From assembly GCA_963702685.1 (NCBI GenBank), contig CAVPDQ010000006.1, positions 531,161-595,160 of the forward strand: DNA of 64,000 nt, given 5' to 3'. Shown here piece after piece: positions 9,601 to 17,346 of the stretch; the first letter of the stretch is position 1, and the number at the start of each line of letters is the position of its first letter. The notes below the pieces were generated by a model. It ran no database searches. It saw only the letters and a program-made list of their open reading frames with translations, and was not told the origin of the DNA. A program made the translations under genes and the position numbers. The DNA is from AP-15 sp963702685 (GTDB lineage: Bacteria > Pseudomonadota > Alphaproteobacteria > ATCC43930 > CGMCC-115725).

Positions 9601-9683
9601 CTGCTGACTCCGCGGTGCAGGCGGTGACCGAAAAGCCCGCCAACCCACGGCGCGGCTGGTGGCAACGCCTGATCGAGCCGTGA
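6609..9683 (+). CDS. rne: Ribonuclease E
   Basis: Essential endoribonuclease that starts mRNA decay and processes rRNA and tRNA at the inner face of the membrane. The 1024-residue product begins MAKRMLIDATHPEETRV, typical of alphaproteobacteria, with GGAG ten bases upstream of ATG 6609. The S1 domain is split by an acidic insert of about 190 residues (roughly 80-268). Metal-binding aspartates are Asp487 (IDVNSG) and Asp530 (VIDFID), with the same 43-residue spacing as Asp303/Asp346 of E. coli. The Zn-link cysteines are 588 and 591 in CPHCGGSG, again at E. coli spacing. The C-terminal half is disordered, with Arg-rich RNA-binding patches (RKRRRRRRK and a second RRGRRGGRRRGRR patch) that could scaffold a degradosome, and a tandem repeat near residue 876. 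Confidence 0.96.
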   Translation: MAKRMLIDATHPEETRVVVVNVNRLEEFDFESSTKEQVKGNIYLARVTRVEPSLQAAFVEYGGNRHGFLAFSEIHPDYYRIPVGDRGPSEDQPYRTDAAMPEMAIAAGDETGVPLEAALPEIVAVPEPTEPGEDEAADTEPVGGEPGEASWGDGETVAPVRHGAAVGDGSPEAPDEPRYSAAASFDAITGDDPVAPHSAPFAEPDTAAASDGVAIDEPEASWPEMTEAEIAEAAPAAELNGADDETEPVETIGGDDFEDTERQRSHSFRHYKIQEVVKRRQIMLVQVTKEERGNKGAALTTYLSLAGRYCVLMPNTARGGGVSRKITSLGDRRRLKDVLGDLDIPEGMGVIVRTAGAERSKAEVKRDYEYLLRLWNEIRELTLRSTAPALIYEEGNLIKRSIRDLYTRDIDEVLVEGEEGYRTAKAFMKMLMPSHAKRVQPYRDPQIGLLHRFQVESQIDAIHSPVVQLRSGGYIVINQTEALVAIDVNSGRSTRERNIEETALRTNLEAAEEIERQLRLRDLAGLIVIDFIDMEEHRNNGAVERRLKDALKHDRARIQVGRISPFGLLEMSRQRLRPSLVEASTQPCPHCGGSGSIRSTESTALYVLRSIEEEGMRRRAAEVCVYVPTNVALYVLNQKRESLSQIESRYGMHVLVARDDTLIPPAFRLDRLRPFEANEAVPAVPAPLTQTAFEEEDEEEVAAEEAEAEAEEERAETVEAATPDEEPEEARARSRKRRRRRRKHDEEPAGEKVGERGGETGGETVEAADNSAIASREEGEEAQRRRRGRRGGRRRGRRETGGEPIFADPRAALDTVEILPTDAIEEPQAELPELIAGWPAELGVELGAEAADSGLETASLPALAGDGALRPAAETDAPPSMAAVPVEAPAGEKDAPPSMAAVPVEAPAAEKDAPPSMAAVPVEAPAAEKDAPPSMAAVPVEAPAAAIIEVVHLPPVEPPPVEPPPMEPPALLGPAEPIEAAAAAEKQTAEPLAAAPEAADSAVQAVTEKPANPRRGWWQRLIEP
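9234..9449 (+). repeat. 54-bp tandem repeat in rne C-terminal region
   Basis: Four consecutive 54-bp units each encode the 18-residue block DAPPSMAAVPVEAPAAEK (first copy GEK, last ending AAA). The copies are nearly identical at the DNA level, which suggests recent expansion. They lie in the disordered, Pro/Ala-rich tail of RNase E, where copy number is likely to vary between strains. Confidence 0.92.
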
Positions 9684-9698
9684 GCCTGCGGGGTCTCG

Positions 9699-9720
9699 CC
9701 GGCCGGATGCATCCGGCCGG
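9699..9720. other. Perfect 22-bp palindrome after rne
   Basis: A self-complementary 22-bp sequence (half-site CCGGCCGGATG) starts 16 bases after the rne stop codon. No T-run follows, so it is not a standard intrinsic terminator. It could be a transcript-end hairpin or a protein-binding site. Confidence 0.45.
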
Positions 9721-9750
9721 ACGCTTGTGCGCGGCAAGTCCCCACCCATT

Positions 9751-9768
9751 CCTGCCCGCGCGGGCAGG
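9751..9768. promoter_or_regulatory. Perfect 18-bp palindrome upstream of the URC genes
   Basis: CCTGCCCGCGCGGGCAGG is fully self-complementary and ends 21 bases before the probable start of the urc1-like gene. It may be an operator for the two-gene unit. In DNA this GC-rich the same pattern can also arise by chance. Confidence 0.3.
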
Positions 9769-9789
9769 GGCGAGCTAGGCGCGGCGAAG

Positions 9790-11043
9790 ATGGAGCAGCC
9801 GATCCCTCGCCACATCCGGCTCACCTCGCATCCGGGGAGCGCCGGTCATGGGGCGGTCCCGCTGCGCTGGGGCGCGGCCGATCCGGCCGCACGCGGTCCG
9901 GTCGTGGCGAGCCCGGCCGACCCGCGCCGGCGCAACGCAATCGGCGCCTATTCCGGCGCCTATGCGATCTATCGTGCGCTCGCCGTGGCGACGCGGGCCT
10001 TGGCGCGCGACCATCGCCCCGACCTGACCGACACCGCCCCGGCGGCGCCGATCGCGCCCAATCCGAAATGGGCCGATCCGGCAGCGATCGTGTCGCTCGA
10101 CCCGTGGGGGCATCTCGTCGGTGAGGTCTTTGCCGATGCCATCCGCGCCGGTGTCGACGCCCGCCCGACGATCGCGATCACGACCGCCCGCATCGCCTTG
10201 CCGGAGCTGGGCGCTGGCTCCGCCATTGGCGCGCTGAAGCCCGATGGGACGGTGCTGCTCGACAATGGCGAGATCCGCGTCACCAAGGCCGCGATCGACC
10301 CGGTCTGGCACCTGCCGGGATTGGCCCGCCGCTTCGCGGTCGCCGAAACCGAGCTGCGCCGCACCTTGTTCGAAGAAACGGGCGGCATGTTTCCCGAGCT
10401 CGTGACCCGGCCCGACCTCGAAGTGTTTCTGCCGCCGATCGGCGGCATGACGGTCTATTTCTTCGGCCCGGTCACGCGGCTCGCCGAGCCCGGCACGACG
10501 ATCGCCTGCCGGGTGCACGACGAATGCAACGGCTCGGACGTGTTCGGCTCGGACATCTGCACCTGCCGGCCCTATCTGGTGCACGGCGTCGAGGTTTGCG
10601 TCGAGACCGCGCAACGGGGCGGGCTCGGCATCATCGTCTACAACCGCAAGGAGGGGCGCGGCCTCGGCGAGGTCACCAAATTCCTCGTCTACAACGCGAG
10701 GAAGCGCCAGCCCGGCGGCGACCGCGCCGACACCTATTTCCGCCGCACCGAGTGTGTCGCCGGGGTGCAGGACCTGCGCTTTCAGGAATTGATGCCGGAC
10801 GTGTTCCACTGGCTCGGCATCCGCCGCATCGACCGCTGGGTGTCGATGTCGAACCTGAAGCTCGACGCGCTCAAGGCGCAGGGGATCGAGGTCGTCGAGC
10901 AGGTGGCGATCCCCGAGCGGCTGGTGCCGCCGGACGCCACGGTCGAGATCGAAGCAAAAAAGGCGGCCGGTTATTTCGCCCCGGCGGGGATGCCGGACGC
11001 CGAGGAATTGCACAGCGTCAAGGGCCGTGCCCTCGGCGAATAA
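9790..11043 (+). CDS. GTP cyclohydrolase II-like protein, URC1 type
   Basis: A 417-residue RibA-like protein with a long N-terminal extension. The zinc ligands of GTP cyclohydrolase II are kept as Cys246, Cys257 and Cys259 with exact C-x10-C-x-C spacing (core ECNGSDVFGSDICTC). The YNRKEGRGLGEVTKF loop corresponds to the usual YLRQEGRGIGL. The C-terminal helix region is diverged. In Lachancea kluyveri and bacteria, URC1 proteins of this type work with URC4 (DUF1688) in the URC uracil-catabolic pathway rather than in riboflavin synthesis. The next gene here is a DUF1688 protein that overlaps the end of this one by 17 bp, which supports that role. The ATG at 9790 was chosen over an upstream in-frame start because the extra residues look non-conserved. 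The exact reaction is not established from sequence. Confidence 0.82.
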   Translation: MEQPIPRHIRLTSHPGSAGHGAVPLRWGAADPAARGPVVASPADPRRRNAIGAYSGAYAIYRALAVATRALARDHRPDLTDTAPAAPIAPNPKWADPAAIVSLDPWGHLVGEVFADAIRAGVDARPTIAITTARIALPELGAGSAIGALKPDGTVLLDNGEIRVTKAAIDPVWHLPGLARRFAVAETELRRTLFEETGGMFPELVTRPDLEVFLPPIGGMTVYFFGPVTRLAEPGTTIACRVHDECNGSDVFGSDICTCRPYLVHGVEVCVETAQRGGLGIIVYNRKEGRGLGEVTKFLVYNARKRQPGGDRADTYFRRTECVAGVQDLRFQELMPDVFHWLGIRRIDRWVSMSNLKLDALKAQGIEVVEQVAIPERLVPPDATVEIEAKKAAGYFAPAGMPDAEELHSVKGRALGE

Positions 11044-12235
11044 AGGGCGCGCGGCCGAGGCGCTGTTGTGCGCCGCGGCGGTGCGCGAGCGGTGCGGTCT
11101 TGTCTTTGCCGCAGCCGAGCGCGGCGAGACGCGGCATTTCCAGCTCGATCTCGCGTTCCTCGGCGCCGCCGCCGACCGCGTCGCCGCGACCACGCGGCGG
11201 CGCTATCCCGATCTGAGCGTACCCTATCACAGCCGCTGGCGGCATTTTTCGGCGGGCGGGATCGACCGTGCCGCGCTGGTGGCGCCCGCAGCCGGCTCGA
11301 CCGAGCAGGCGTGGGCACGGATCGACCTCGCCGTCCTGTCGGTCCTGCTCGATGCCGGCGCGGGCGGCGGGTGGCGCTATCGCGAGGCCGCCACAGGGCA
11401 AATATTGGAGCGTTCCGAGGGGCTCGCAGTGGCGAGCCTGCGGGCGATGCAGCGCGGTCTGTTCTCGGCCGATCCGGACAACCCCTGGCGCGCCGATGCC
11501 GCGGCGCTGGCGCGGCTGCCAGCGGAGCTTCTCGCTGCCGCGTTTCAGCATGGCCCCGGCAACGAGCTGCCCGGTCTTGAAAGCCGTGCCGGCTTGCTGC
11601 GCCGCCTGGGCGAGGTCTGCGCGGCGACCGAGCTGCGGTTCGGCGCCCCGGCGCGTCCGGGTCATCTCTTCGACTATTGGCGCGCCCGGGGCGACCGCCT
11701 GTCCGCCGCCGAGATCCTGAAGACCGTGCTCGATGCGTTCGGCGCGGTCTGGCCGGCCCGGATCAGCCTCGGCGGCGTGCCGCTCGGCGATTGCGGCCGG
11801 CATTCGGCGGTCCCGGGCGACGGGCTCGTGCCGTTTCACAAATTGTCGCAATGGCTCGCCTATTCGCTGGTCGAGCCGTTGCAGGCGGCGGGCCTCGGCA
11901 TCCACGGCCTCGACCAGCTGACCGGTCTCGCCGAATACCGCAACGGCGGCCTGTTTCTCGATTGCGGGGTGATCGCGCCGCGCGAGCCGGGTCTCGTGTC
12001 GCGACCGCTCGACGCGGCAAGCGAGCCGGTTGTCGAATGGCGGGCCTTGACCGTAGCCTTGCTCGACCGCTTGGCGCCGCTGGTGCGCGCGCGGCTCGGG
12101 AAGAGTGCGGCCGAATTTCCGCTCGCCTGCGTCCTCGAAGGCGGCAGCTGGGCGGCGGGCCGCGAGATTGCTTTCGAGCGCCGGCGAGACGGCGCCGCGC
12201 CGATCGTAATCATCACCGACGGCACGCTGTTTTGA
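11027..12235 (+). CDS. DUF1688 protein, URC4-type uracil catabolism
   Basis: A 402-residue DUF1688 protein starting at GTG 11027 inside the end of the urc1-like gene, so the two are probably translationally coupled. Family blocks include YHSRWRHFSAGG near residue 66, VPFHKLSQWLAYSLVEPL in the middle and TGLAEYRNGGLF after it. URC4 is required for uracil use in yeast with the URC pathway, and it travels with URC1 homologues in bacteria; its biochemical step is still poorly defined. No transporter, uracil phosphoribosyltransferase or regulator gene is next to the pair in this window. Confidence 0.85.
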   Translation: MPSANKGRAAEALLCAAAVRERCGLVFAAAERGETRHFQLDLAFLGAAADRVAATTRRRYPDLSVPYHSRWRHFSAGGIDRAALVAPAAGSTEQAWARIDLAVLSVLLDAGAGGGWRYREAATGQILERSEGLAVASLRAMQRGLFSADPDNPWRADAAALARLPAELLAAAFQHGPGNELPGLESRAGLLRRLGEVCAATELRFGAPARPGHLFDYWRARGDRLSAAEILKTVLDAFGAVWPARISLGGVPLGDCGRHSAVPGDGLVPFHKLSQWLAYSLVEPLQAAGLGIHGLDQLTGLAEYRNGGLFLDCGVIAPREPGLVSRPLDAASEPVVEWRALTVALLDRLAPLVRARLGKSAAEFPLACVLEGGSWAAGREIAFERRRDGAAPIVIITDGTLF

Positions 12236-12264
12236 ACGGCACGGGTTTTGATGGGAGCAAGCCG

Positions 12265-13224
12265 ATGAACGACGCGACGACAGCCTTTATCGATCCCGAG
12301 CTGGTGGCGGTGGGGCGGCTCTTGCAAGAGCGCGGGCTGGTGGCGCCCGACCGGACCACGGCGCCGTTGTCCGAGGTGCGCGCCGCGGTCGACCGGATCG
12401 GCGCCTTTCTCGGCGAGGGGTCGGCGCCGCTGCGGCAGGAGCGCGACCTTGCGCTGTCAGGCCCCTACGGCCAGGTGCCGTGCCGGCTCTATCTGCCGGA
12501 CGGCGCCGAACGGCCGCCCTTGATCGTCTACGCCCATGGCGGCGGCTTTATGCAAGGAAGCCTCGCATCGTGGGACGCGATGCTGCGCGACCTGGTGCGC
12601 GGCTCGGGGGTGGCGGCCTTGTCGGTCGATTACCGGCTGTCGCCCGAGCACCGTTTCCCCGAGGCATTCGAGGAAATCGTGGCGATGATCCGGCTGGCGG
12701 CGCGCGAGGGTGCCGGCCTCGGCATCGACCCGAGCCGCATCGCCGTCGGCGGCAATTCCGCCGGCGCCAATCTGGCGCTTGCCGCAGCCGCCGCATTGCG
12801 CGATGCCGGCGACCGGGCGCTGTCGTTTCTGCTCTTGATCTACGGCGTCTATTCGGCCGACAGCGAGAGCCCGTCATGGCAGCGCTTTGGCCAGGGTGCC
12901 GGCCTGTCGCAGACGCAGATGCGCTGGATTTGGGAAACCTATCTCGAACGGCCGGAGCAGCAAAAGGACTGGCGCGCGGCCCCGATGCTGGCCGAGCCCA
13001 AGGGCCTGCCGCCGGCATATCTGATCGTCGGCAGCCGCGACCCGCTGCTCGACGACAGCCACAATTTGAAGGCGCGCCTCGACGCTGCCGGGGTGCCGTG
13101 CGCGCTGACCGTCTATGACGGCCTCAACCATGGCTTTATCCGCTACGGCCGGCTGATCGGGACCGCTCGCCGGGCGCTCGCCGATTGCGCCGCCGCCCTG
13201 CGCCAAGGGCTTCGCGCCGGCTAA
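12265..13224 (+). CDS. Alpha/beta hydrolase, hormone-sensitive-lipase family
   Basis: A 319-residue esterase/lipase of the HSL (family IV) type. The oxyanion-hole motif HGGGF is at residues 91-95. The nucleophile is Ser165 in GNSAGAN, the acid Asp259 in GSRDPLL and the base His289 in LNHGF. The start at ATG 12265 has GGGAG seven bases upstream; the frame is open earlier, but that part is a shadow of the DUF1688 gene. It follows the URC pair by 29 bp on the same strand and may be cotranscribed, although no hydrolase of this family is a known URC component. Substrate unknown; probably a small ester or amide. Confidence 0.88.
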   Translation: MNDATTAFIDPELVAVGRLLQERGLVAPDRTTAPLSEVRAAVDRIGAFLGEGSAPLRQERDLALSGPYGQVPCRLYLPDGAERPPLIVYAHGGGFMQGSLASWDAMLRDLVRGSGVAALSVDYRLSPEHRFPEAFEEIVAMIRLAAREGAGLGIDPSRIAVGGNSAGANLALAAAAALRDAGDRALSFLLLIYGVYSADSESPSWQRFGQGAGLSQTQMRWIWETYLERPEQQKDWRAAPMLAEPKGLPPAYLIVGSRDPLLDDSHNLKARLDAAGVPCALTVYDGLNHGFIRYGRLIGTARRALADCAAALRQGLRAG

Positions 13225-13424
13225 AGAGCGTGTGAAAAATGCGAAACGTTGTCATTCCGGGGCGCGGGCACTCCTGAGCCCTGTCGAAGGGCCGCGAGCC
13301 CGGAACCCATGAACACCGGACGCCGAACATATTGGAAATTCAGGTGTTCTTGGGTTCCGGGCTCGGCCCTTCGGGCCGCCCCGGAATGACGTTTCTTGGA
13401 AAGAACAATTTCTTCACACGCTCT
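13225..13424. mobile_element. MITE-like 200-bp palindromic element
   Basis: Perfect 12-bp inverted ends AGAGCGTGTGAA and TTCACACGCTCT enclose two long, imperfectly complementary arms; CCGGAACCCA and TGGGTTCCGG, GTCATTCC and GGAATGAC, and CGGGCT and AGCCCG recur in inverted order. TAAA flanks both sides if the ends are read as GAGCGTGTGAA, a possible 4-bp target duplication that includes the hydrolase stop codon. No coding capacity. The end motif GAGCGTGTGAA recurs at 16824. Confidence 0.7.
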
Positions 13425-13441
13425 AAAAGCGGGGGCGTCGG

Positions 13442-15253
13442 CTAGGGCGGGGGTGCGGCCTCGCCGGCGCGCTGCTCGGCCGGGCCGGCGCTGCGGGTCA
13501 GGTTGTAGGCGGTGTTGATCAGCGCCACGTGCGAAAAGGCCTGCGGAAAATTGCCGAGCTGGCGCTTGGCGCGCGGGTCGTATTCCTCGGCCAAAAGGCC
13601 GACATCGTTGGCGAGGCCGACCAGGCGCTGGAACAAGGCGCTCGCTTCGGCGATGCGGCCTTGCAGGACCATATTGTCGGCCAGCCAAAAGCTGCATGCC
13701 AGAAACACGCCTTCGCCCGCCGGCAACCCGTCGATGCCGGCCTTGCTGTCGTAGCGCAGCACAAACCCGTCCCAGAGGAGGTCGCGCTCGATCGCCTTGA
13801 CGGTGCCGGCGATGCGCGGGTCCGCAGATGGCAGAAAGCCGACCAGCGGCAACAGCAAAAGGCTCGCATCGAGCACTTTCGACCCATAGGCCTGGACAAA
13901 GCTGCCGAGCATCGGGTCGAAGGCTTTTTCGCAAATATCGGCGTGGATCCGGTCGCGCAGCCGGCGCCAGCGCTCGACCGGGCCATGCCTGTCCGCCTGC
14001 TCGATCAATTTGACCGCGCGGTCGAAGGCGACCCACGCCAGCACCTTCGAATGGGTGAAATGCTGCCGCGGCCCGCGCACTTCCCAGATGCCCTCGTCCG
14101 GCTGGTCCCAGATCGTCGCCAGGTGGTCGAGCAAGGCCCGGCCGATCGGCCCGGCACGCGGCGCCTCCGGCAACCCGTTGAGCAGGCCGTGGTAGAGCGC
14201 ATCGACGATCTCGCCGTAAACGTCGAGCTGGATCTGGTTGACCGCGGCGTTGCCGATGCGCACCGGCTGCGAGCCTTCATAGCCCGGCAGCCACGGGACC
14301 TCCCATTCGCTGAGCCGGCGCTCGCCGCCGATGCCGTACATGATCTGGAGCTGGTCGGCGCTGCCGGCGACCGCGCGGAAGAGCCAGTCGCGCCATGCCC
14401 GCGCCTCGTCGTAATAGCCGCCATTCATCAGCGCCAACAGCGTGAAGGTCGCATCGCGCAGCCAGCAGAACCGGTAATCCCAATTGCGCGCCCCGCCGAT
14501 GCTCTCGGGAAGCGAGGTCGTCGGCGCCGCGACGATGCCGCCGGTCGGCGCAAAGGTCAGCCCTTTCAGCACCACCAGCGAGCGCCGGACCATATCGGTC
14601 CAGGGTCCCGCCGGGGCGCAGCGCGCGGACCAGCCGCGCCAGAACGTGCCGGCATTGTGCAAAGCGCGCTCGGGATCGACCGGGGGCGAGGGCGGCTGGC
14701 TCGACGGCCCGTAGGTCAATACGAACGGCACCGTCTCGCCCTTGGCGACGGCGAATTCGCCGACCGTCTTCAAATCCTCGCCCTTCAGCGGCGAAGGCGT
14801 GCGCAGCACCACCCGGTCGGGGCCGGCGATCGCGCAGAGCCCGCCATCGGGCAGCCGCTCGACCCACGGCACCACCTGACCGTAATCGAAGCGCAGGATA
14901 AATTCGTGGCGCATCGCCACCCGCCCGCTGAGCCCGCGCACGAGGCGCACGAGGTTTGGCGTGCCGTGCCGCGGCCGGAAGAAATCGATCAGCGCGACAC
15001 TGCCCTCGGCGGTATCGAAGCGGGTTTCGAGGATCAACGACCCGTCGTGGTAATGGCGCGTGACCTTGGGCTTCGGGTCGGCGGGTGCGATCAGCCAACG
15101 GCCGTGCTCGGGACTGCCCAAGAGGGCGGCAAAGCAGGCGCCGGAATCAAAACGCGGCAGGCACAGCCAATCGATCGAGCCGTTGCGGCCGACGAGTGCC
15201 GCCGTCGCGCAATCGCCGATCAGCGCGTAGTCTTCGATCCGTTGCTGCGCCAT
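13442..15253 (-). CDS. Glycoside hydrolase family 15 (glucoamylase/trehalase-like)
   Basis: A 603-residue protein beginning MAQQRIEDYALIGDCATAAL, the usual opening of bacterial GH15-type proteins, with an N-terminal beta-sandwich and a C-terminal alpha/alpha barrel. GARNWDYRFCWLRDATFTL is at about residues 254-272. The catalytic glutamates are expected at about 391 (EGIWEVRG) and near 558 (LLAEEYDP). Members hydrolyse terminal alpha-glucosidic bonds of maltooligosaccharides or trehalose; sequence alone does not separate the two. There is no signal peptide, so it is cytoplasmic. It is divergent from the MmgE/PrpD gene with about 130 bp between them. Confidence 0.9.
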   Translation of the reverse strand: MAQQRIEDYALIGDCATAALVGRNGSIDWLCLPRFDSGACFAALLGSPEHGRWLIAPADPKPKVTRHYHDGSLILETRFDTAEGSVALIDFFRPRHGTPNLVRLVRGLSGRVAMRHEFILRFDYGQVVPWVERLPDGGLCAIAGPDRVVLRTPSPLKGEDLKTVGEFAVAKGETVPFVLTYGPSSQPPSPPVDPERALHNAGTFWRGWSARCAPAGPWTDMVRRSLVVLKGLTFAPTGGIVAAPTTSLPESIGGARNWDYRFCWLRDATFTLLALMNGGYYDEARAWRDWLFRAVAGSADQLQIMYGIGGERRLSEWEVPWLPGYEGSQPVRIGNAAVNQIQLDVYGEIVDALYHGLLNGLPEAPRAGPIGRALLDHLATIWDQPDEGIWEVRGPRQHFTHSKVLAWVAFDRAVKLIEQADRHGPVERWRRLRDRIHADICEKAFDPMLGSFVQAYGSKVLDASLLLLPLVGFLPSADPRIAGTVKAIERDLLWDGFVLRYDSKAGIDGLPAGEGVFLACSFWLADNMVLQGRIAEASALFQRLVGLANDVGLLAEEYDPRAKRQLGNFPQAFSHVALINTAYNLTRSAGPAEQRAGEAAPPP

Positions 15254-15386
15254 CGTGAAACCGTCATTGCATCAGAGTGGGGTTGAGGGAGGGCTCCGGA
15301 TCGACTCTCGTCCAACGATGGCGAACCTGTCTACGTTCCACCGCCCAGACCAGTCAAAGCCCGACTTAGCAAAAGGTTGCAAGCTG

Positions 15387-16709
15387 ATGGCGCAAGAAAC
15401 CGTGCGGCTCGCCGAATATGCCTCCTCGCTCCGCTACGAGGGCTTGCCGCCGGAGATCGTGCGGCGGGCGAAAGAATGCATCATCGACACGGTGGCGGCG
15501 ATCATCTGCGGCGCGGTGCTGCCGTGGAGCCGGATCGTCGTCGATTACGCGCGCCGCACCGGACCAGGCGGGTCGAGCCATATCCTCGGCGCGGGCGGCC
15601 CCGCGGTGCAGGCGCCGGCCGCGGCCTTGGCCAATGGCGCGCTCGCCCATGCCTTCGAGCTCGACAGCCTGACCCGGCCGGGGGCGGGGGTCCATCCGGG
15701 CGCCACCGGTCTGCCGGCGGCGCTCGCGGTCGCCCAGCAGGAAGGGAGCAGCGGCAAGGCGTTGATCGCCGCCTTTGTCGCCGGCAACGAGGTGATGATC
15801 CGCATCGGCCGCGCCACCGGCCACACCAACGAGGCGCGCGGCTTTCACGCGCCGGGGACGACGGGGCCGTTTGGTGGTGCCGTCGCGGCTGGCCATTTGC
15901 TCGGCCTCGACGCGGCGGCGATGACGAACGCGCTCGGTATCGCCGGCTCGCTCGCCGGCGGCCTCCTCGAATTCGCCCGTGGCTCGGGCGGCATGGTCAA
16001 GCGGCTCCATTTGGGGCGCGCCTCGGAAGCGGGGGTGCTGGCGGCGAGCCTCGCCGCTGGCGGGTTCGAAGGGCCGCGCACGGTCATCGAAGGGCAGTTC
16101 GGGTTTTTGCGCGTGTTTTGCAGCGAATGGGACGAGGCGGAGCTGACCCGTGGCCTCGGCCGCGACTTCGCCGTCATGACCGCGGTGCTGAAACGCTATC
16201 CGTGCCACGCCACAGCGCATGCCCCGGTGCGGGCGGCGCGCGAATTGCAGGCCGCGCACGGCTTTGCCGCTGGCGACATCGGCGCGGTCACGGTGACCGC
16301 GACCTCGCGCATGGTCGAGCGCCACAACATCCCGGAACCGGCGGATTTGATGCTGGCGCAATACAGCATCCCGTTCTGCATCGCATTGGCGCTGTGCCGC
16401 GAGGCGCGCAACCCCGAATCCTACGACGAGAGCGCGCTCGGCGACCCGCAGATCCGCGCGCTGACCCGCAAGGTGCGGCTCGTGCCCGACGATGCCGTGG
16501 GCAGCACGGTGACGATCGCTCTCGTTGACGGTCGGCGCCTCGAACGCTCGGTCGAGAGCGGCATGCTCGGCCCCGGCGAGCTGCCCGACAAATTCCAGCG
16601 CCTGACCCGCGCCGCCCTCGGCGAGCCCGCCGCCGCCACGCTCTATCGGCGGCTCGACCGGCTGGAGGACGAAGCCCGCCTCGATTGGCTCTCCGGCATG
16701 CCCGAATGA
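15387..16709 (+). CDS. MmgE/PrpD family protein
   Basis: A 440-residue member of the MmgE/PrpD fold, which includes 2-methylcitrate dehydratase, cis-aconitate decarboxylase and other lyases of uncertain substrate. Recognisable blocks are LPPEIVRRAKECIIDTVA near the start, ALANGALAHAFELD with the conserved Ala-His, HPGATGLPAALA, and FHAPGTTGPFGGAVAAG. The ATG at 15387 has AAAGG upstream; the frame is open to 15255, but the extra residues are not family-like. No prpB/prpC methylcitrate genes are adjacent, so propionate catabolism cannot be inferred. Confidence 0.85.
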   Translation: MAQETVRLAEYASSLRYEGLPPEIVRRAKECIIDTVAAIICGAVLPWSRIVVDYARRTGPGGSSHILGAGGPAVQAPAAALANGALAHAFELDSLTRPGAGVHPGATGLPAALAVAQQEGSSGKALIAAFVAGNEVMIRIGRATGHTNEARGFHAPGTTGPFGGAVAAGHLLGLDAAAMTNALGIAGSLAGGLLEFARGSGGMVKRLHLGRASEAGVLAASLAAGGFEGPRTVIEGQFGFLRVFCSEWDEAELTRGLGRDFAVMTAVLKRYPCHATAHAPVRAARELQAAHGFAAGDIGAVTVTATSRMVERHNIPEPADLMLAQYSIPFCIALALCREARNPESYDESALGDPQIRALTRKVRLVPDDAVGSTVTIALVDGRRLERSVESGMLGPGELPDKFQRLTRAALGEPAAATLYRRLDRLEDEARLDWLSGMPE

Positions 16710-16829
16710 AAACTTCTTAGCGCATGACCAAGTAATATGAAATAATCCCCGCTTCTCTTCGTCGTTCCCGCGCAGGCGGGAACCCAGGACCCAAAGCTCC
16801 CAAAGCTCCGGCGCACCACCTTCGAGCGT

Positions 16830-17081
16830 GTGAAGAAATCGAAGACCGGCTGGATCGACGCCGTGATGCGCCAGTGGTTGCAGGAGAACGGCTGCACGCA
16901 CGTTGCGACGGAGAGTGCCGGGATCTGTTGGCAGCCGGTCTATGCCGTGCTCGATGGGGCCTTTTCTCGGCACCGACCACCTGGAGAAAGCGACCAACAG
17001 CGCACCACGAAAGCTCTTCTTCGCCGCCTCAATCGCCTTGGCTACAAAGTCGCCCTCAGCCCGCTCACGGCAGGCGCCTGA
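16830..17081 (+). pseudogene. IS110-family transposase remnant
   Basis: An 83-codon frame carries WLQENGCTHVATESAG, WQPVYAVLDG and then, after a large internal deletion, RRLNRLGYKVALSP. The first two blocks match the N-terminal DEDD-domain region of IS110 transposases (usual form GCTHVAMESTGVYWKPV). The last matches the extreme C-terminus. Everything between, including the catalytic serine domain, is missing. The remnant directly abuts the MITE-type end sequence. Confidence 0.65.
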
Positions 17082-17133
17082 GATCACTATTTTCATGGCA
17101 GCGTGTGAAAGCAACCTTCCATCCCCGTTTTGC

Positions 17134-17170
17134 TCGCTTTCCCGTGGGCCTTCAGCCCACGGGAAAGCGA
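17134..17170. repeat. Perfect 16-bp stem hairpin
   Basis: TCGCTTTCCCGTGGGC and its exact reverse complement are separated by a five-base loop. The pattern resembles the REP-type GTGGGCCTTCAGCCCAC palindromes found elsewhere in the window (for example near 61230). No T-run follows, so it is not a clear terminator. Confidence 0.75.
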
Positions 17171-17329
17171 CGAAGGAAATTTGCCGATTCCCTTTTTGAC
17201 GGGAAATCGTTCACAGGCTCGAAAGCCGGGCACCACCTTTCCAACGCTCCAAATTTTCAATCGATTACTACTCTGTACAAAAAAATCTCACCCCTTGCTG
17301 ACGGCAAGATACATTCACACGCGTGGATG

Positions 17330-17346
17330 CCCGGATCAAGTCCGGG
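17330..17346. repeat. REP-like palindrome CCCGGATCAAGTCCGGG
   Basis: One copy of the dispersed palindrome whose core is CCGGACTTGATCCGG. Related copies lie near 22136, 24822, 33831, 33883, 38543 and 61089, always between genes. Confidence 0.8.

Noticed and set aside
7611..9824. Minus-strand 737-codon open frame
   Set aside because: Antisense of rne, including its tandem repeats; low-complexity Arg/His-rich translation.
9790..11043. Annotating the cyclohydrolase-like gene as riboflavin ribA
   Set aside because: Long N-terminal extension, diverged C-terminal half and overlap with a DUF1688 gene point to URC1. No other rib genes are nearby.
13529..15286. Plus-strand 585-codon open frame
   Set aside because: Antisense of the GH15 gene, which has clear catalytic motifs on the other strand.
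15366..17114. Minus-strand 582-codon open frame
   Set aside because: Antisense of the MmgE/PrpD gene and of the IS110 remnant; no motifs.
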